A DNA stretch of 64,000 bases from Solobacterium sp. (GTDB lineage: Bacteria; Bacillota_I; Bacilli_A; Erysipelotrichales; Erysipelotrichaceae), in the NCBI GenBank assembly GCA_017432325.1, contig JAFRJJ010000083.1:52630-116629 (forward strand). The letters are read 5' to 3'. The notes under the pieces were generated by a model, which did not search any database, was not told the DNA's origin, and saw only the letters and a program-made list of their open reading frames with translations. Positions 1 to 8,212 of this stretch are shown one piece after another. Numbering within the stretch: the stretch's first letter is position 1; the number at the start of each line of letters is the position of its first letter. The position numbers and the translations under genes are program-made.

Positions 1-53
1 GTCGGATAACCGCCAAGATCCCTGAAATTCAGTTCTTTCCGAATATATACCAT
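1..53 (-). CDS. Tyrosine-protein phosphatase, N-terminal fragment
   Basis: This partial gene runs off the left edge and reads leftward. From the ATG at 53 the 17 complete codons read MVYIRKELNFRDLGGYP. The RDLGGYP stretch is an N-terminal hallmark of bacterial tyrosine/dual-specificity phosphatases of the Tyr_phosphatase3 type. The catalytic CX5R loop would lie outside the window, so activity cannot be judged. No Shine-Dalgarno lies within about 15 nt of this ATG (a GGAGGGG is about 20 nt away), so the start is uncertain. It lies 37 nt beyond the end of the S10 peptidase gene and may be cotranscribed with it. Confidence 0.55.
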   Translation of the reverse strand, partial: MVYIRKELNFRDLGGYP

Positions 54-90
54 AATTCAATATTAGCTTTCGTCCCCTCCAAAAACAAGG

Positions 91-1470
91 TCAATCCTGT
101 TCACATGGTCCCGCGATGAATTCACGGATATCTTTGACGAACTTTTCTGCTGAATCGTCACCGATATAAGCCATATGTCCGCCCGGATATTCTTTCATCT
201 GTACTCTCTTCAGGTCCAGATCGGAATTGGCTACGGTATATCTGACGTTGCCCGCTACCGTGCACATATCGAACAGTCCGGTCGCAAAGAAGATCCTGAA
301 ATCCTTATTCCTTCTCTGAACATTCTCAAGCGCTGTCAGACTGGTTCTCTTTGAGTCACGGTCCCAGTCAGTATTTACGACACAGTTCAGCATGTCATAC
401 GGCATCTTCGGAAGTCCATGCTTTTCTACAAACAGATTTGCGCATGCTGAGAAAGCCGGAGTGAACATTCCCATGCCTGAGTCATCTGACAGAACATCAT
501 AATCCTGCTCTTTTACGGTATCCGGCATGAGATATCTTCCATCATAATAACCGATCATCTGGTTCTCGATGGCTTCTTTCAGGAAGTCCTGCATCGTATA
601 GCGCAGATGATTCTTGATCAGTTTTTCTTCTTTCAGACCTGTCATCCAGGAGATCCTTCTGGCTGCCTTTTTCACTTCTTTATCATTGGCATTCCTGCCC
701 AGGAACAGAAGACGCGCATATTCAGGCGCAAATGTCCAGGCTTCTTCAGCTGCCTGATACGGATCCTTGCCTGTATGCAGCGCATAAGTTGCCGCACATG
801 TCAGGAGGTTGATCGCAGGTTTGTTTGTTTCCGCAAGCCTGTTCTTAAATCCGCCGGTCGAAAAAGCCGTTCCCAGCAGGATGATGCCGTTCAGTGAAAT
901 ACCGTAAAGATGTTTATCTCCCAGAACAGAGCCTCCGAACAGCGCTTCTACAACTGCCGGACCGCGTACTGTCCCGTAACTTTCGCCGAAGAAATAAAGC
1001 GGACTGTTGGCACGTTCATGCTGAACGATCCAGTGCCTGATAAACTGTGCAACTGCCACAGCATCATTGTCTACTGATTCATATTCTTTCTTTGTTTCTT
1101 CATTGATCTTTGAATAACCTGTTCCCGGAGGATCGATCAGAACCAGATCAGCAATATCCAGCAGACAGAACGGATTCTTTTCCAAAGAATACGGCGGCGT
1201 TACGGGAGGATTCATAATGTCATCAAAATGTACCCTTTCCGGTCCGAACAGTCCGAGGTGAAGCCAGACAACACCTGAACCGGGGCCTCCGTTTGTGATG
1301 AAAATGACCGGATGATCTTTACTGTCTGTATTGATGTACGTGAAAGACGTGATCTCTGTTGTGTCCTTGAAGGACCCTTTTTCCAGCAGAAACCTGTAAT
1401 TCACATTTGTTCCGTTGATACTGATGCTGTCATTGAATTCCGAGATCGTTTCAAGTTTTTCAAATTCCAT
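91..1470 (-). CDS. S10 serine carboxypeptidase-like protein
   Basis: This is a peptidase S10 family alpha/beta hydrolase of 459 residues. The family removes C-terminal residues from peptides or acts as an acyl hydrolase. Visible marks are the oxyanion motif NGGPGSG near residues 60-66, the nucleophile motif GESYG with Ser near 164, the charge-relay region ATGLFDMC, and YPGGHMAY with the catalytic His near the C-terminus. There is no signal peptide, so a cytoplasmic place is likely. The ORF is open 20 codons further upstream, but the ATG at 1470 has AGAGGA at good spacing and matches the family N-terminus. It is divergent from the TetR gene, which may control it. The substrate is unknown. Confidence 0.85.
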   Translation of the reverse strand: MEFEKLETISEFNDSISINGTNVNYRFLLEKGSFKDTTEITSFTYINTDSKDHPVIFITNGGPGSGVVWLHLGLFGPERVHFDDIMNPPVTPPYSLEKNPFCLLDIADLVLIDPPGTGYSKINEETKKEYESVDNDAVAVAQFIRHWIVQHERANSPLYFFGESYGTVRGPAVVEALFGGSVLGDKHLYGISLNGIILLGTAFSTGGFKNRLAETNKPAINLLTCAATYALHTGKDPYQAAEEAWTFAPEYARLLFLGRNANDKEVKKAARRISWMTGLKEEKLIKNHLRYTMQDFLKEAIENQMIGYYDGRYLMPDTVKEQDYDVLSDDSGMGMFTPAFSACANLFVEKHGLPKMPYDMLNCVVNTDWDRDSKRTSLTALENVQRRNKDFRIFFATGLFDMCTVAGNVRYTVANSDLDLKRVQMKEYPGGHMAYIGDDSAEKFVKDIREFIAGPCEQD

Positions 1471-1541
1471 AATTCTGTTCCTCTTTTGCTCTAATATATC
1501 AGATTCAACTATATTTTTGCCCTGCCGCATCGAAATCCTTC

Positions 1542-1565
1542 AAAAAAACAACCCGCCAATCGGGT
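1542..1565 (-). terminator. Short GC hairpin with T-run in the S10 peptidase leader
   Basis: On the minus strand ACCCG pairs with CGGGT around a 5-nt loop and is followed by TGTTTTTTT. It lies upstream of the S10 peptidase gene, so it would act as an attenuator rather than a gene end. The stem is only 5 bp, so termination is uncertain. Confidence 0.3.
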
Positions 1566-1586
1566 GAATTTTTGACATTTTTGTCC

Positions 1587-1619
1587 GATTTTCACTTCTT
1601 GGGGCTAAATGTGAAAATC
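1587..1619. promoter_or_regulatory. 9-bp perfect inverted repeat between divergent S10 and TetR genes
   Basis: GATTTTCAC at 1587-1595 is mirrored by GTGAAAATC at 1611-1619 with a 15-nt spacer. It lies in the shared region of a TetR gene and its divergent neighbour, where TetR-family repressors usually bind. A role as TetR operator is inferred from position and symmetry only. Confidence 0.4.
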
Positions 1620-1717
1620 AAATGAAAACAATCGGGTTTTTCGTTATATGCTTTGTGTGCATCAAGGAAGAGATGGCCATCCGCCTTAAATGCATTCGAA
1701 AAAGGAGATATCAGAAG

Positions 1718-2314
1718 ATGAAAGCCTTAAAAGCGAATCATGATACACCGACCTACAGCAAGCTGATCAAAGCTATGCGTGCAATGATGCTTCAAGCCGA
1801 TCGTTTCGAAGATATCAGGATCACGAATGTCAGCGAAGAAGCCCATGTGGCGCAAGGGTCTTTCTACAATCATTTCGGTACTCTCGATGCAGCAAGACAG
1901 GCGGTGATCAGCAGAGAAGAAGCTGAGTGCTGGAAAAAAATGCTTCAATACTACAATCGTATTCCTATCGGTACATTCAGTCAGAAAGTCCAAAGACTGG
2001 CGGTCAATCTTACGGTATACATCAATACATCAAGTTCATTCCGGAAGATCGTATGTGAAAATGCACCATGGTATGGATACTTTACAGAAACAGACTTATC
2101 CGGTTCAGAAAGCACGCAGTTTCATCAGGATCTTAAAGAATACGCAAAGTCAGCCGGGATTTCACAGGATCAGGCAATGATGAATGTACATATGCTGCTG
2201 ACAAATACTGCGCGCTATGCATACAAAGCGCTCAACAAGAAAATTCCCCTGACATTAAAAGAAACACAGACATACGTCAGAAAAACAGCCAGCCATCTGT
2301 TCCCCGAAAAATAA
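1718..2314 (+). CDS. TetR/AcrR family transcriptional regulator
   Basis: This is a one-domain TetR repressor of 198 residues. The N-terminal HTH spans roughly residues 10-55. It contains the typical pattern in which an Ala-Gln-Gly-Ser-Phe-Tyr-x-His-Phe recognition segment (VAQGSFYNHF) follows the first two helices. The rest is an all-helical ligand-binding domain with no recognisable subfamily. The ATG at 1718 is preceded by AAAGGAGAT at good spacing. The reading frame opens at 1622, but that stretch looks like leader. The gene is divergent from the S10 peptidase, and a 9-bp inverted repeat between them is a candidate operator. The ligand is unknown. Confidence 0.85.
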   Translation: MKALKANHDTPTYSKLIKAMRAMMLQADRFEDIRITNVSEEAHVAQGSFYNHFGTLDAARQAVISREEAECWKKMLQYYNRIPIGTFSQKVQRLAVNLTVYINTSSSFRKIVCENAPWYGYFTETDLSGSESTQFHQDLKEYAKSAGISQDQAMMNVHMLLTNTARYAYKALNKKIPLTLKETQTYVRKTASHLFPEK

Positions 2315-2353
2315 GACAAGCAATCAATGTGTTCATATATATCCTTTCTGACA

Positions 2354-2385
2354 GACCGGTATCTTTGATGATACCGGTCATTTTA
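2354..2385 (+). terminator. Rho-independent terminator after the TetR gene
   Basis: GACCGGTATC and GATACCGGTC form a perfect 10-bp stem with a 6-nt loop, followed by ATTTTAT. Confidence 0.75.
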
Positions 2386-2512
2386 TACGTCCGTATGATT
2401 GCAGATCAGGACAGACATCATTTACTGCTATTAACCGGATCCATGAAGAATATATGCAAATAACAGATGAATATGGCAGAATGTTCGTATATAACAGAAA
2501 CAGGTATATTTT

Positions 2513-2998
2513 ATGAGAATTGAAGAAGTGCATGTTAATACCGAAAAGCAGAAGATCGCCCGCAGTATCCTGGAAGATCTTCCTGAATGGTTCGGCATTG
2601 AGGAGTCCAGAGAAGCATATATTAAGGACAGTGAAGGTAAACTGTTCTTCGCGGCTTTCGACAATGACCTGCCTGCAGGATTTTTATATCTGAACGAAAC
2701 AGGCAGGGATACCGCTGAACTGTATGTAATGGGTGTCCGGAAAGCATATCACAGACAGGGGATCGGCCGTGCTTTGTTTGAGACCGCAAAAAGAACAGCA
2801 TGTGAAAAAGGATACTCGTTTCTTCAGGTAAAAACCGTGAAGATGGGATGCTATGAGCAATATGATGATACAAACCGGTTCTATCAATCCCTGGGATTCA
2901 AGGAGTTTGAAATGATACCTGATCTGTGGAATGTGAATAATCCCTGCCAGATCTATGTAATGTACATTGGAAACGCAGCTGCTCCTGATGAGGAATAA
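2513..2998 (+). CDS. GNAT family N-acetyltransferase
   Basis: This 161-residue acyl-CoA-dependent N-acetyltransferase has the acetyl-CoA loop motif RQGIGRAL near residues 81-88, preceded by the beta strand ELYVMGV. The late NRFYQSLGF segment is also typical of GNAT proteins. The substrate cannot be deduced. The start has only a weak AGG upstream. The gene is followed after 3 nt by the low-molecular-weight phosphatase gene and then the DNA glycosylase, so the three form a compact operon. The neighbours suggest housekeeping or repair rather than a pathway. Confidence 0.85.
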   Translation: MRIEEVHVNTEKQKIARSILEDLPEWFGIEESREAYIKDSEGKLFFAAFDNDLPAGFLYLNETGRDTAELYVMGVRKAYHRQGIGRALFETAKRTACEKGYSFLQVKTVKMGCYEQYDDTNRFYQSLGFKEFEMIPDLWNVNNPCQIYVMYIGNAAAPDEE

Positions 2999-3001
2999 AA
3001 G

Positions 3002-3442
3002 ATGACCAGGATTTTATTTGTCTGCCATGGAAATATATGCCGCAGTCCGATGGCTGAATTCATCTTCAATGATATCTGCAGGGAGAAAGGGCTGCTTCAT
3101 CATGCCGAATCAGCCGCAATGACTTCTGAGGAGATCGGCAATCCCGTTTATCCTCCTGCACGGCGTATACTTTCTGAACACGGTATTTCATGCAAAGGAA
3201 AGACTGCCCGCAGGATCAGAAAGCAGGACTATGATCAATTTGACCTGCTGATCGGCATGGACCGGGAAAATATGCGGCATCTTGCATATCTGTTCCCGCA
3301 GGATCCGATGAGTAAGATCCGTATGCTCGGCGAATATAGCACCGGAAAGGAAATCAATGACCCCTGGTATACCGATGATTTTGAAACATGCTATGACGAA
3401 ATATTGGCCGGATGCGAAGGCCTTGCTGAGGCACTGAAATGA
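3002..3442 (+). CDS. Low-molecular-weight protein-tyrosine phosphatase
   Basis: This is a cytoplasmic LMW-PTP of 146 residues, close to the family length. It hydrolyses phosphotyrosine, and in some relatives phosphoarginine. The P-loop CHGNICRS begins with nucleophile Cys8 and ends with Arg14 (CX5R). The general acid sits in the DPWY motif (Asp120). The start is 3 nt after the GNAT stop codon, and the end overlaps the next start by 4 nt (ATGA), which indicates translational coupling. The partner tyrosine kinase is not in the window. Confidence 0.92.
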   Translation: MTRILFVCHGNICRSPMAEFIFNDICREKGLLHHAESAAMTSEEIGNPVYPPARRILSEHGISCKGKTARRIRKQDYDQFDLLIGMDRENMRHLAYLFPQDPMSKIRMLGEYSTGKEINDPWYTDDFETCYDEILAGCEGLAEALK

Positions 3443-3933
3443 ATGAATACAAACATATAACGCACGGATTCGGTCCGTTTATACAAAATGATTCCGAGAT
3501 CCTGATACTGGGATCATTCCCTTCTGTCAGATCACGTGAGCAGTCATTTTTTTACGGACATCCCCAGAACCGTTTCTGGCCTGTACTGGCCCGTATCTTC
3601 AATGAACAGACACCGGATACAGATGACATCTCCGGCAAAAAGGAATTTCTGAAGCGTCATCACATCGCGCTTTACGACAGCATTGAAGAATGCGACATCA
3701 TAGGTTCTTCCGATGCAAAGATCAAAAATGCAGTTCCTGCTGACATCCCGTCACTGCTTGCCTGCAGCAGGATCAGGACTGTTTTCTGCAATGGAAGCAC
3801 ATCTTATCAATATCTGATGAAATTTCATCAGCTTCCTGTCAAAGTCATCAAACTGCCGTCAACATCCCCTGCCAACGCGGCGTGGAATCTTGATAAACTC
3901 TGTGAAGCCTGGAAGATCATCAGGCAGGGATGA
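3439..3933 (+). CDS. DNA-deoxyinosine / uracil-DNA glycosylase family protein
   Basis: This is a member of the uracil-DNA glycosylase superfamily, most like the single-domain hypoxanthine (deoxyinosine) glycosylases. It would remove deaminated bases from DNA. The 164-residue protein shows the motif ILGSFPSVRS near residues 24-33, then FFYGHPQNRFWPVL, which matches the N-terminal active-site and Asn-containing pocket of that family. The late motif LPSTSPANA corresponds to the C-terminal DNA-intercalation loop. It overlaps the phosphatase gene by 4 nt. Which lesion it prefers cannot be told from sequence. Confidence 0.8.
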   Translation: MNEYKHITHGFGPFIQNDSEILILGSFPSVRSREQSFFYGHPQNRFWPVLARIFNEQTPDTDDISGKKEFLKRHHIALYDSIEECDIIGSSDAKIKNAVPADIPSLLACSRIRTVFCNGSTSYQYLMKFHQLPVKVIKLPSTSPANAAWNLDKLCEAWKIIRQG

Positions 3934-3962
3934 CTCACCCTGATTCTATTCAACAAAATATC

Positions 3963-3987
3963 TGATGTGACAAAAACAGTCACTTCA
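3963..3987 (+). terminator. Possible weak terminator after the glycosylase gene
   Basis: GTGAC and GTCAC with flanking TGA/TCA form an interrupted stem around an A-rich loop. The T-rich stretch comes about 10 nt later, so termination is doubtful. Confidence 0.3.
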
Positions 3988-4026
3988 TGAACATTTCTTA
4001 ATTTTTAATCAAATCATACCTGCGAA

Positions 4027-4035
4027 TGTTAGAAT
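4027..4035 (+). promoter_or_regulatory. Candidate extended -10 promoter for the PASTA operon
   Basis: TGTTAGAAT is an extended -10 element 44 nt before the start codon, in AT-rich DNA. No good -35 hexamer is seen at standard spacing. Confidence 0.35.
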
Positions 4036-4078
4036 AGTATAGTTAATGCTATGATTATCAGGAATCAAGGTGATAGAC

Positions 4079-5887
4079 ATGTCTAATAAAAAGAAAGATT
4101 TTTTAGGAGCTTTATCCGAAGAAGTAAATGCGAAAAAACAGGGAAAAGTCACAAAGATCAGAACGATCGATGATTATAAGCCGATCCAGCCGGTCACCGA
4201 AGAAGAAGACTTTGATATCCCCGATATAAAAGACTCAAAACCAGCGCCGCAGCCGCAAATCCGTAAGCCTGTTGAGCCGGAGGAAGAGGAAGAAGAATCC
4301 GATCAGCCTGCCAGCTTTACGCAGGAAACATTTCACAGGATTGAGAAGCCGCAAAGGACATTCCCGAAAGCGGCGATCATTCCGCTTGCCCTGCTGACTG
4401 TTCTTGCGGGTGTGCTGATCTACTGGTTCGGTTTTGCCCCGAAGATCGTTATGCCGGAATTTTCCGGTAAAAAGATCGGCGATGTCAGCAGCTGGGCAAG
4501 GCAGAATAAGATCGAGAATACATCGATCGCGACTGTTGAAGAATACAGCCTGGAATATCCTGATGGTTATGTCATCAGCCAGACCGTCAATGCCGGCAAA
4601 AAGATCAAAGCAAGTACACCGATCACATTGACGGTGTCCAAAGGACCGGACCCTGATGAAAAGATCAGTTTCCCTGACATCCGTAATATGACGCTGTCAG
4701 AACTTCAGGAATGGAAGGAAGAAAACCAGCTCCTGAAAACCAAGATCACCACACAGTACAGTACGACCGTTGAAAACGGCGGTGTCATCTCATTCGATCT
4801 GAAGAATGTCAGCGAATCAGATTTCACCAGAGGCTCTACCCTGAACATCGTATGTTCCAAAGGTGAAGCACCGGCCAGCCAGGTCACGGTAGAAGACTTC
4901 CGCAACAAAACTGCAGCAGAAGTGGAACAGTGGGCTTCAAACAAAAAGGTAACTGTTATGAAGCAGGAACAGTTCTCTGACAGGGTTCCGCAGGGAAGTA
5001 TCATTTCCCAGACACCGTCTTCCGGCTCCGCAATGAAACAAGGAGATACCATTACGATCGTTGTTTCAAAAGGCAAAGGTACCCTGATCCCGCGCCTGGT
5101 CGGTTATTCTGCTGAACAGCTTCAGGCATGGCAGAGTGACAGTAAAAATTCCGTCATTGTCGTTCCGACATCTGTTTATAATGAAGCTCCCTACGGATCC
5201 GTCATTGAACAGTCCATCCAGCCGGGAATGACTGTTGAAAGCGGAACAGTGCTTGAACTGAAAATCTCACTGTATCTGCCGGTCTTCGAAACAAACTCCA
5301 GACAGTGGCTTGGCGTAGACTACCTTGAACTGAAGAAATGGGTAGACGATGTAAATTTCAAAGGCGCAAATATCCAGGCAGGCGAATACGGTGAATATGC
5401 GACCCGTGTCTGTTCCGATGAGTTCCCGACTCCCGGTGCTGTTGTAAGTTATTCCTGTGAATACGGTACACAGGATTCCAACGGAAGCAACGCATATTCT
5501 TCAGGGTGTGAAAGGCCCTTGAACCTGTACAGCCGTATCGGTTACCAGGTATCAACCGGACCTTGTACAGTCCCGACACCTCCTCCTGTACCGACACCTT
5601 CTGATGTCGTCATCACCGGAGATGATCTGGCTTCCCTGTCAGCGATTGAATCATTCTGTTCAGCTTTCGGAATGAGCTGCACTTATACCAAAGACGATAC
5701 CATTGATAACATTAAAGTCACAGTGAACGGAAATACCTATCAAACCGGAGATTACTTCCAGGAGATCCTCAAGTCAGGCGCAAAGATCCAGGTATGGTAC
5801 AATATCGCTCCCGGAAAAACACCTGAACCTACACCTGATACAGCTCCGACACCAACACCAACAACTACACCGACTGCTGCGCCGTAA
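4079..5887 (+). CDS. Membrane-anchored multi-PASTA domain protein without kinase domain
   Basis: The 602-residue protein has a charged, acidic and proline-rich cytoplasmic segment (about 1-95), one membrane helix (about 98-120) and an extracellular array. PASTA-like repeats lie near 124-189, 196-262, 268-333 and 336-398, each with a conserved Trp in its helix (SSWARQ, QEWKEE, EQWASN, QAWQSD). A divergent Cys-containing unit follows at about 400-496, then another near 508-580 and a Pro/Thr-rich tail without LPXTG. PASTA domains bind peptidoglycan or muropeptides, usually on PknB-type kinases or PBPs, but no kinase or transpeptidase domain is present here. The ATG at 4079 has AAGGTG upstream; the GTG at 4070 is less likely. 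It is followed by a MacB-like exporter, which suggests envelope sensing or export. Confidence 0.85.
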   Translation: MSNKKKDFLGALSEEVNAKKQGKVTKIRTIDDYKPIQPVTEEEDFDIPDIKDSKPAPQPQIRKPVEPEEEEEESDQPASFTQETFHRIEKPQRTFPKAAIIPLALLTVLAGVLIYWFGFAPKIVMPEFSGKKIGDVSSWARQNKIENTSIATVEEYSLEYPDGYVISQTVNAGKKIKASTPITLTVSKGPDPDEKISFPDIRNMTLSELQEWKEENQLLKTKITTQYSTTVENGGVISFDLKNVSESDFTRGSTLNIVCSKGEAPASQVTVEDFRNKTAAEVEQWASNKKVTVMKQEQFSDRVPQGSIISQTPSSGSAMKQGDTITIVVSKGKGTLIPRLVGYSAEQLQAWQSDSKNSVIVVPTSVYNEAPYGSVIEQSIQPGMTVESGTVLELKISLYLPVFETNSRQWLGVDYLELKKWVDDVNFKGANIQAGEYGEYATRVCSDEFPTPGAVVSYSCEYGTQDSNGSNAYSSGCERPLNLYSRIGYQVSTGPCTVPTPPPVPTPSDVVITGDDLASLSAIESFCSAFGMSCTYTKDDTIDNIKVTVNGNTYQTGDYFQEILKSGAKIQVWYNIAPGKTPEPTPDTAPTPTPTTTPTAAP

Positions 5888-5910
5888 CAGAACACCAATG
5901 GAGGATAAAA

Positions 5911-7476
5911 ATGAACGCTTTTCAGCGAGCTTACAGATATATCACAAGAAAACCGACCAAAAGCATGCTGCTGATGATCACATTTTTCCTGATCGGAAAT
6001 CTGGTTATTCTGGGTCTTGGTATTTCCCAGGCAGCAGACAATGCAAAAATACTGACAAGACAGCAGATGAGAGCTGCCGTCAGTTATGAGGTTGATTACG
6101 AAGCATATTGGAGATATACGGAATCACTGACTGATGAGGATGAGATCAATAATGCTTATCAGAATTATCCCCGGACAAGCAGAGAAACAGCTCTGAAACT
6201 CACAGAGGACAATCGTGTAAAGGCATTCAACTACATGACAAATACGATCGCATATTCGAGGGACTTTGAAAATGTACCTCTCGGAAATGAAGAAAACCGC
6301 GGCAATTCCACATATATTGATGAAAACGGCAACGAACAGGTTTACCGTGATCCGAATGTCATGATCTATGCAACGATGTTCCCGAACATGATCGAGATTG
6401 CCGAAGGAACCTTCACGATCATTGAAGGAAGCTTTATCAGTCAGAATGATATCGATCAGGGCAGAAATGTTGTCAATATCACCAAAGAACTGGCGGATAT
6501 GAACAATCTGCATGCAGGTGATACGATCACCGTCAGCACGATCGGTCCCTATGAAGTCGATATGTACCGGGAAATGGGATTCACCGAAGAAGATTTTTCC
6601 TGGGAGATGGAGATCTCGGGTATCTACAGTACTCTGAATGAAGTTGATCCGAACTCACAGGAATTCCAGTGGATGTCACCGTATCAGTCACCGAAAAACA
6701 TCATTTTAGTTCCGATGACTACATACTCTGAGGTCATGTCATCCTTTGCGGAAAAACAGTTCCGTTATTATCAGTCAATGAATCCGGAAATGACCGATGA
6801 TGAGATGGAAAACTGGACCAGCGGTTATACAGACCCAAGCCGTGTCGTATATCTGCTGAGCGATCCGATGGATGTTGAAGACTTTATCGCAGATCATGAA
6901 GGTGATCTGAGCCCTTATACAAAACTGAATGCAAACAATGAAACATTCAAGAAACTTGCCAGACCGCTTGATACGCTGAGTTTCTTCTCGAATATCGTAG
7001 TCTGGATCGTCATTATCAATGCAATCGTCATCATTACGCTCGTTACCGCTCTGACCCTGAAGACCCGCGAATATGAGATCGGTGTTATGCTGTCGATCGG
7101 CGTATCAAAGATAAAGGTCGTACTGCAGCTGTTTCTTGAGCTGATCCTGATCGCCCTGATCGGATTCACCCTGGCGGTCGGCAGCGGATCCCTGCTGGCA
7201 GGAAAAGTCGGTGATATGGTCCTGGACTATCAGACGACCAGTGATGCACAGTATGAAGACAATTCCGACAGCGGCTACTATTGGAGCAGTGATGCAAACT
7301 ATTTCACAGAAGTATCACAGGATGAACTGCTGTCCCAGTACCATGTATCTGTATCACCGAAATTGATCGGCGAGATCTATCTGCTTGGTTCTGCTGTTGT
7401 ACTGATCGCAATCGTGATTCCTTCATTTATGATCATGCGTCTGAATCCGAAACAGATTCTTCTGGAGCAGAACTAG
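5911..7476 (+). CDS. FtsX/MacB-like ABC transporter permease
   Basis: This 521-residue permease of the type VII (MacB/LolCE/FtsX) class has an N-terminal membrane helix at about 18-40 and a large extracytoplasmic domain at about 42-350. Three further helices follow (near 356-380, 400-425 and 485-508), with the FtsX-domain signature around LTLKTREYEIGVMLSIG. This class is a mechanotransducer or exporter rather than an importer. A GGAGG lies 7 nt before the start. It sits between the PASTA gene and its ATPase, so the three likely form one complex acting at the cell wall. The cargo is unknown. Confidence 0.88.
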   Translation: MNAFQRAYRYITRKPTKSMLLMITFFLIGNLVILGLGISQAADNAKILTRQQMRAAVSYEVDYEAYWRYTESLTDEDEINNAYQNYPRTSRETALKLTEDNRVKAFNYMTNTIAYSRDFENVPLGNEENRGNSTYIDENGNEQVYRDPNVMIYATMFPNMIEIAEGTFTIIEGSFISQNDIDQGRNVVNITKELADMNNLHAGDTITVSTIGPYEVDMYREMGFTEEDFSWEMEISGIYSTLNEVDPNSQEFQWMSPYQSPKNIILVPMTTYSEVMSSFAEKQFRYYQSMNPEMTDDEMENWTSGYTDPSRVVYLLSDPMDVEDFIADHEGDLSPYTKLNANNETFKKLARPLDTLSFFSNIVVWIVIINAIVIITLVTALTLKTREYEIGVMLSIGVSKIKVVLQLFLELILIALIGFTLAVGSGSLLAGKVGDMVLDYQTTSDAQYEDNSDSGYYWSSDANYFTEVSQDELLSQYHVSVSPKLIGEIYLLGSAVVLIAIVIPSFMIMRLNPKQILLEQN

Positions 7477-7487
7477 GAGGGCGTCAT

Positions 7488-8162
7488 ATGAGTACATTGC
7501 TGAAACTTGAAAAACTGAATTACGGTTATATTGACGGCGGCTTCAGAAGAGAGATTCTGAAAGACCTGTCTTATGACTTTGAAGAAGGCACATTCTATAC
7601 GATCCTTGGCCCCTCCGGATCCGGCAAGACCACCCTGCTCAGCATCATGGCAGGTCTGGACAAACAGGAGAGCGGAAATGTTTACTACCAGGGTGAAGAC
7701 ATTGATGCCATGGGGCTGAATCACTACCGCCGCAACAAGATTGGTGTCGTATTCCAGTCCTACAATCTCATCACCTATCTGACCGGCCTTGAAAATATCC
7801 TGCTTGCCATGACGGAAACAGACAACAAGATCCCGGGAAATAAAAAAGAGCTTGCGTATGCCCTGCTTGCAATGGTAGGAATCGTTGAATCAAAAGCGGA
7901 CCGTCTTGTCACAAAGCTTTCCGGTGGTGAACAGCAGAGAATTGCAATTGCCAGAGCACTGGCAGGCAATGGTGACCTGATCTTCGCGGATGAGCCTACC
8001 GGCAACCTGGACTCTGAAACAGAGCAGGAGATCATCCGTATATTCCGTATGCTGGCGGAAGAATACGGTAAAACGATCATCGTCGTAACGCATTCCAATG
8101 AAGTATCAAAATTAAGCGATAAACGTATACTGCTGAAAGGAGGCATTCTCAGAGATCTCTGA
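7488..8162 (+). CDS. ABC transporter ATP-binding protein (LolD/MacB class)
   Basis: This 224-residue ATPase has Walker A GPSGSGKTT (41-49), Q-loop VVFQSYN, signature LSGGEQQ (144-150), Walker B LIFADEP (164-170) and the switch His in VVTHSNE. The length and the LDSETEQEI continuation match the LolD/MacB/FtsE class, which pairs with FtsX-like permeases. It starts 11 nt after the permease gene with AGGAGG upstream. It should power the permease encoded just before it. The stop codon lies inside the operon terminator hairpin. Confidence 0.93.
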   Translation: MSTLLKLEKLNYGYIDGGFRREILKDLSYDFEEGTFYTILGPSGSGKTTLLSIMAGLDKQESGNVYYQGEDIDAMGLNHYRRNKIGVVFQSYNLITYLTGLENILLAMTETDNKIPGNKKELAYALLAMVGIVESKADRLVTKLSGGEQQRIAIARALAGNGDLIFADEPTGNLDSETEQEIIRIFRMLAEEYGKTIIVVTHSNEVSKLSDKRILLKGGILRDL

Positions 8163-8177
8163 GAATACCTCTTTTTT
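8141..8177 (+). terminator. Strong terminator overlapping the ATPase stop codon
   Basis: ATTCTCAGAG and CTCTGAGAAT form a perfect 10-bp stem, extended by AGG/CCT across one mismatch and followed by CTTTTTT. The ATPase stop codon is within the stem. Confidence 0.85.
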
Positions 8178-8178
8178 A

Positions 8179-8202
8179 AAGCCGGATCACAATGTCCGGC
8201 TT
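8179..8202. terminator. Hairpin between convergent genes
   Basis: AAGCCGGA and TCCGGCTT form a perfect 8-bp stem with an 8-nt loop. It lies between the convergent ATPase and lipoprotein genes. It lacks a clear T-run on either strand, so it is a weak terminator or an mRNA 3-prime end stabiliser. Confidence 0.45.
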
Positions 8203-8212
8203 CGTATCATAT

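Noticed and set aside
1622..1717. N-terminal extension of the TetR protein
   Set aside because: The ATG at 1718 has a far better ribosome site and TetR proteins normally begin close to the HTH.
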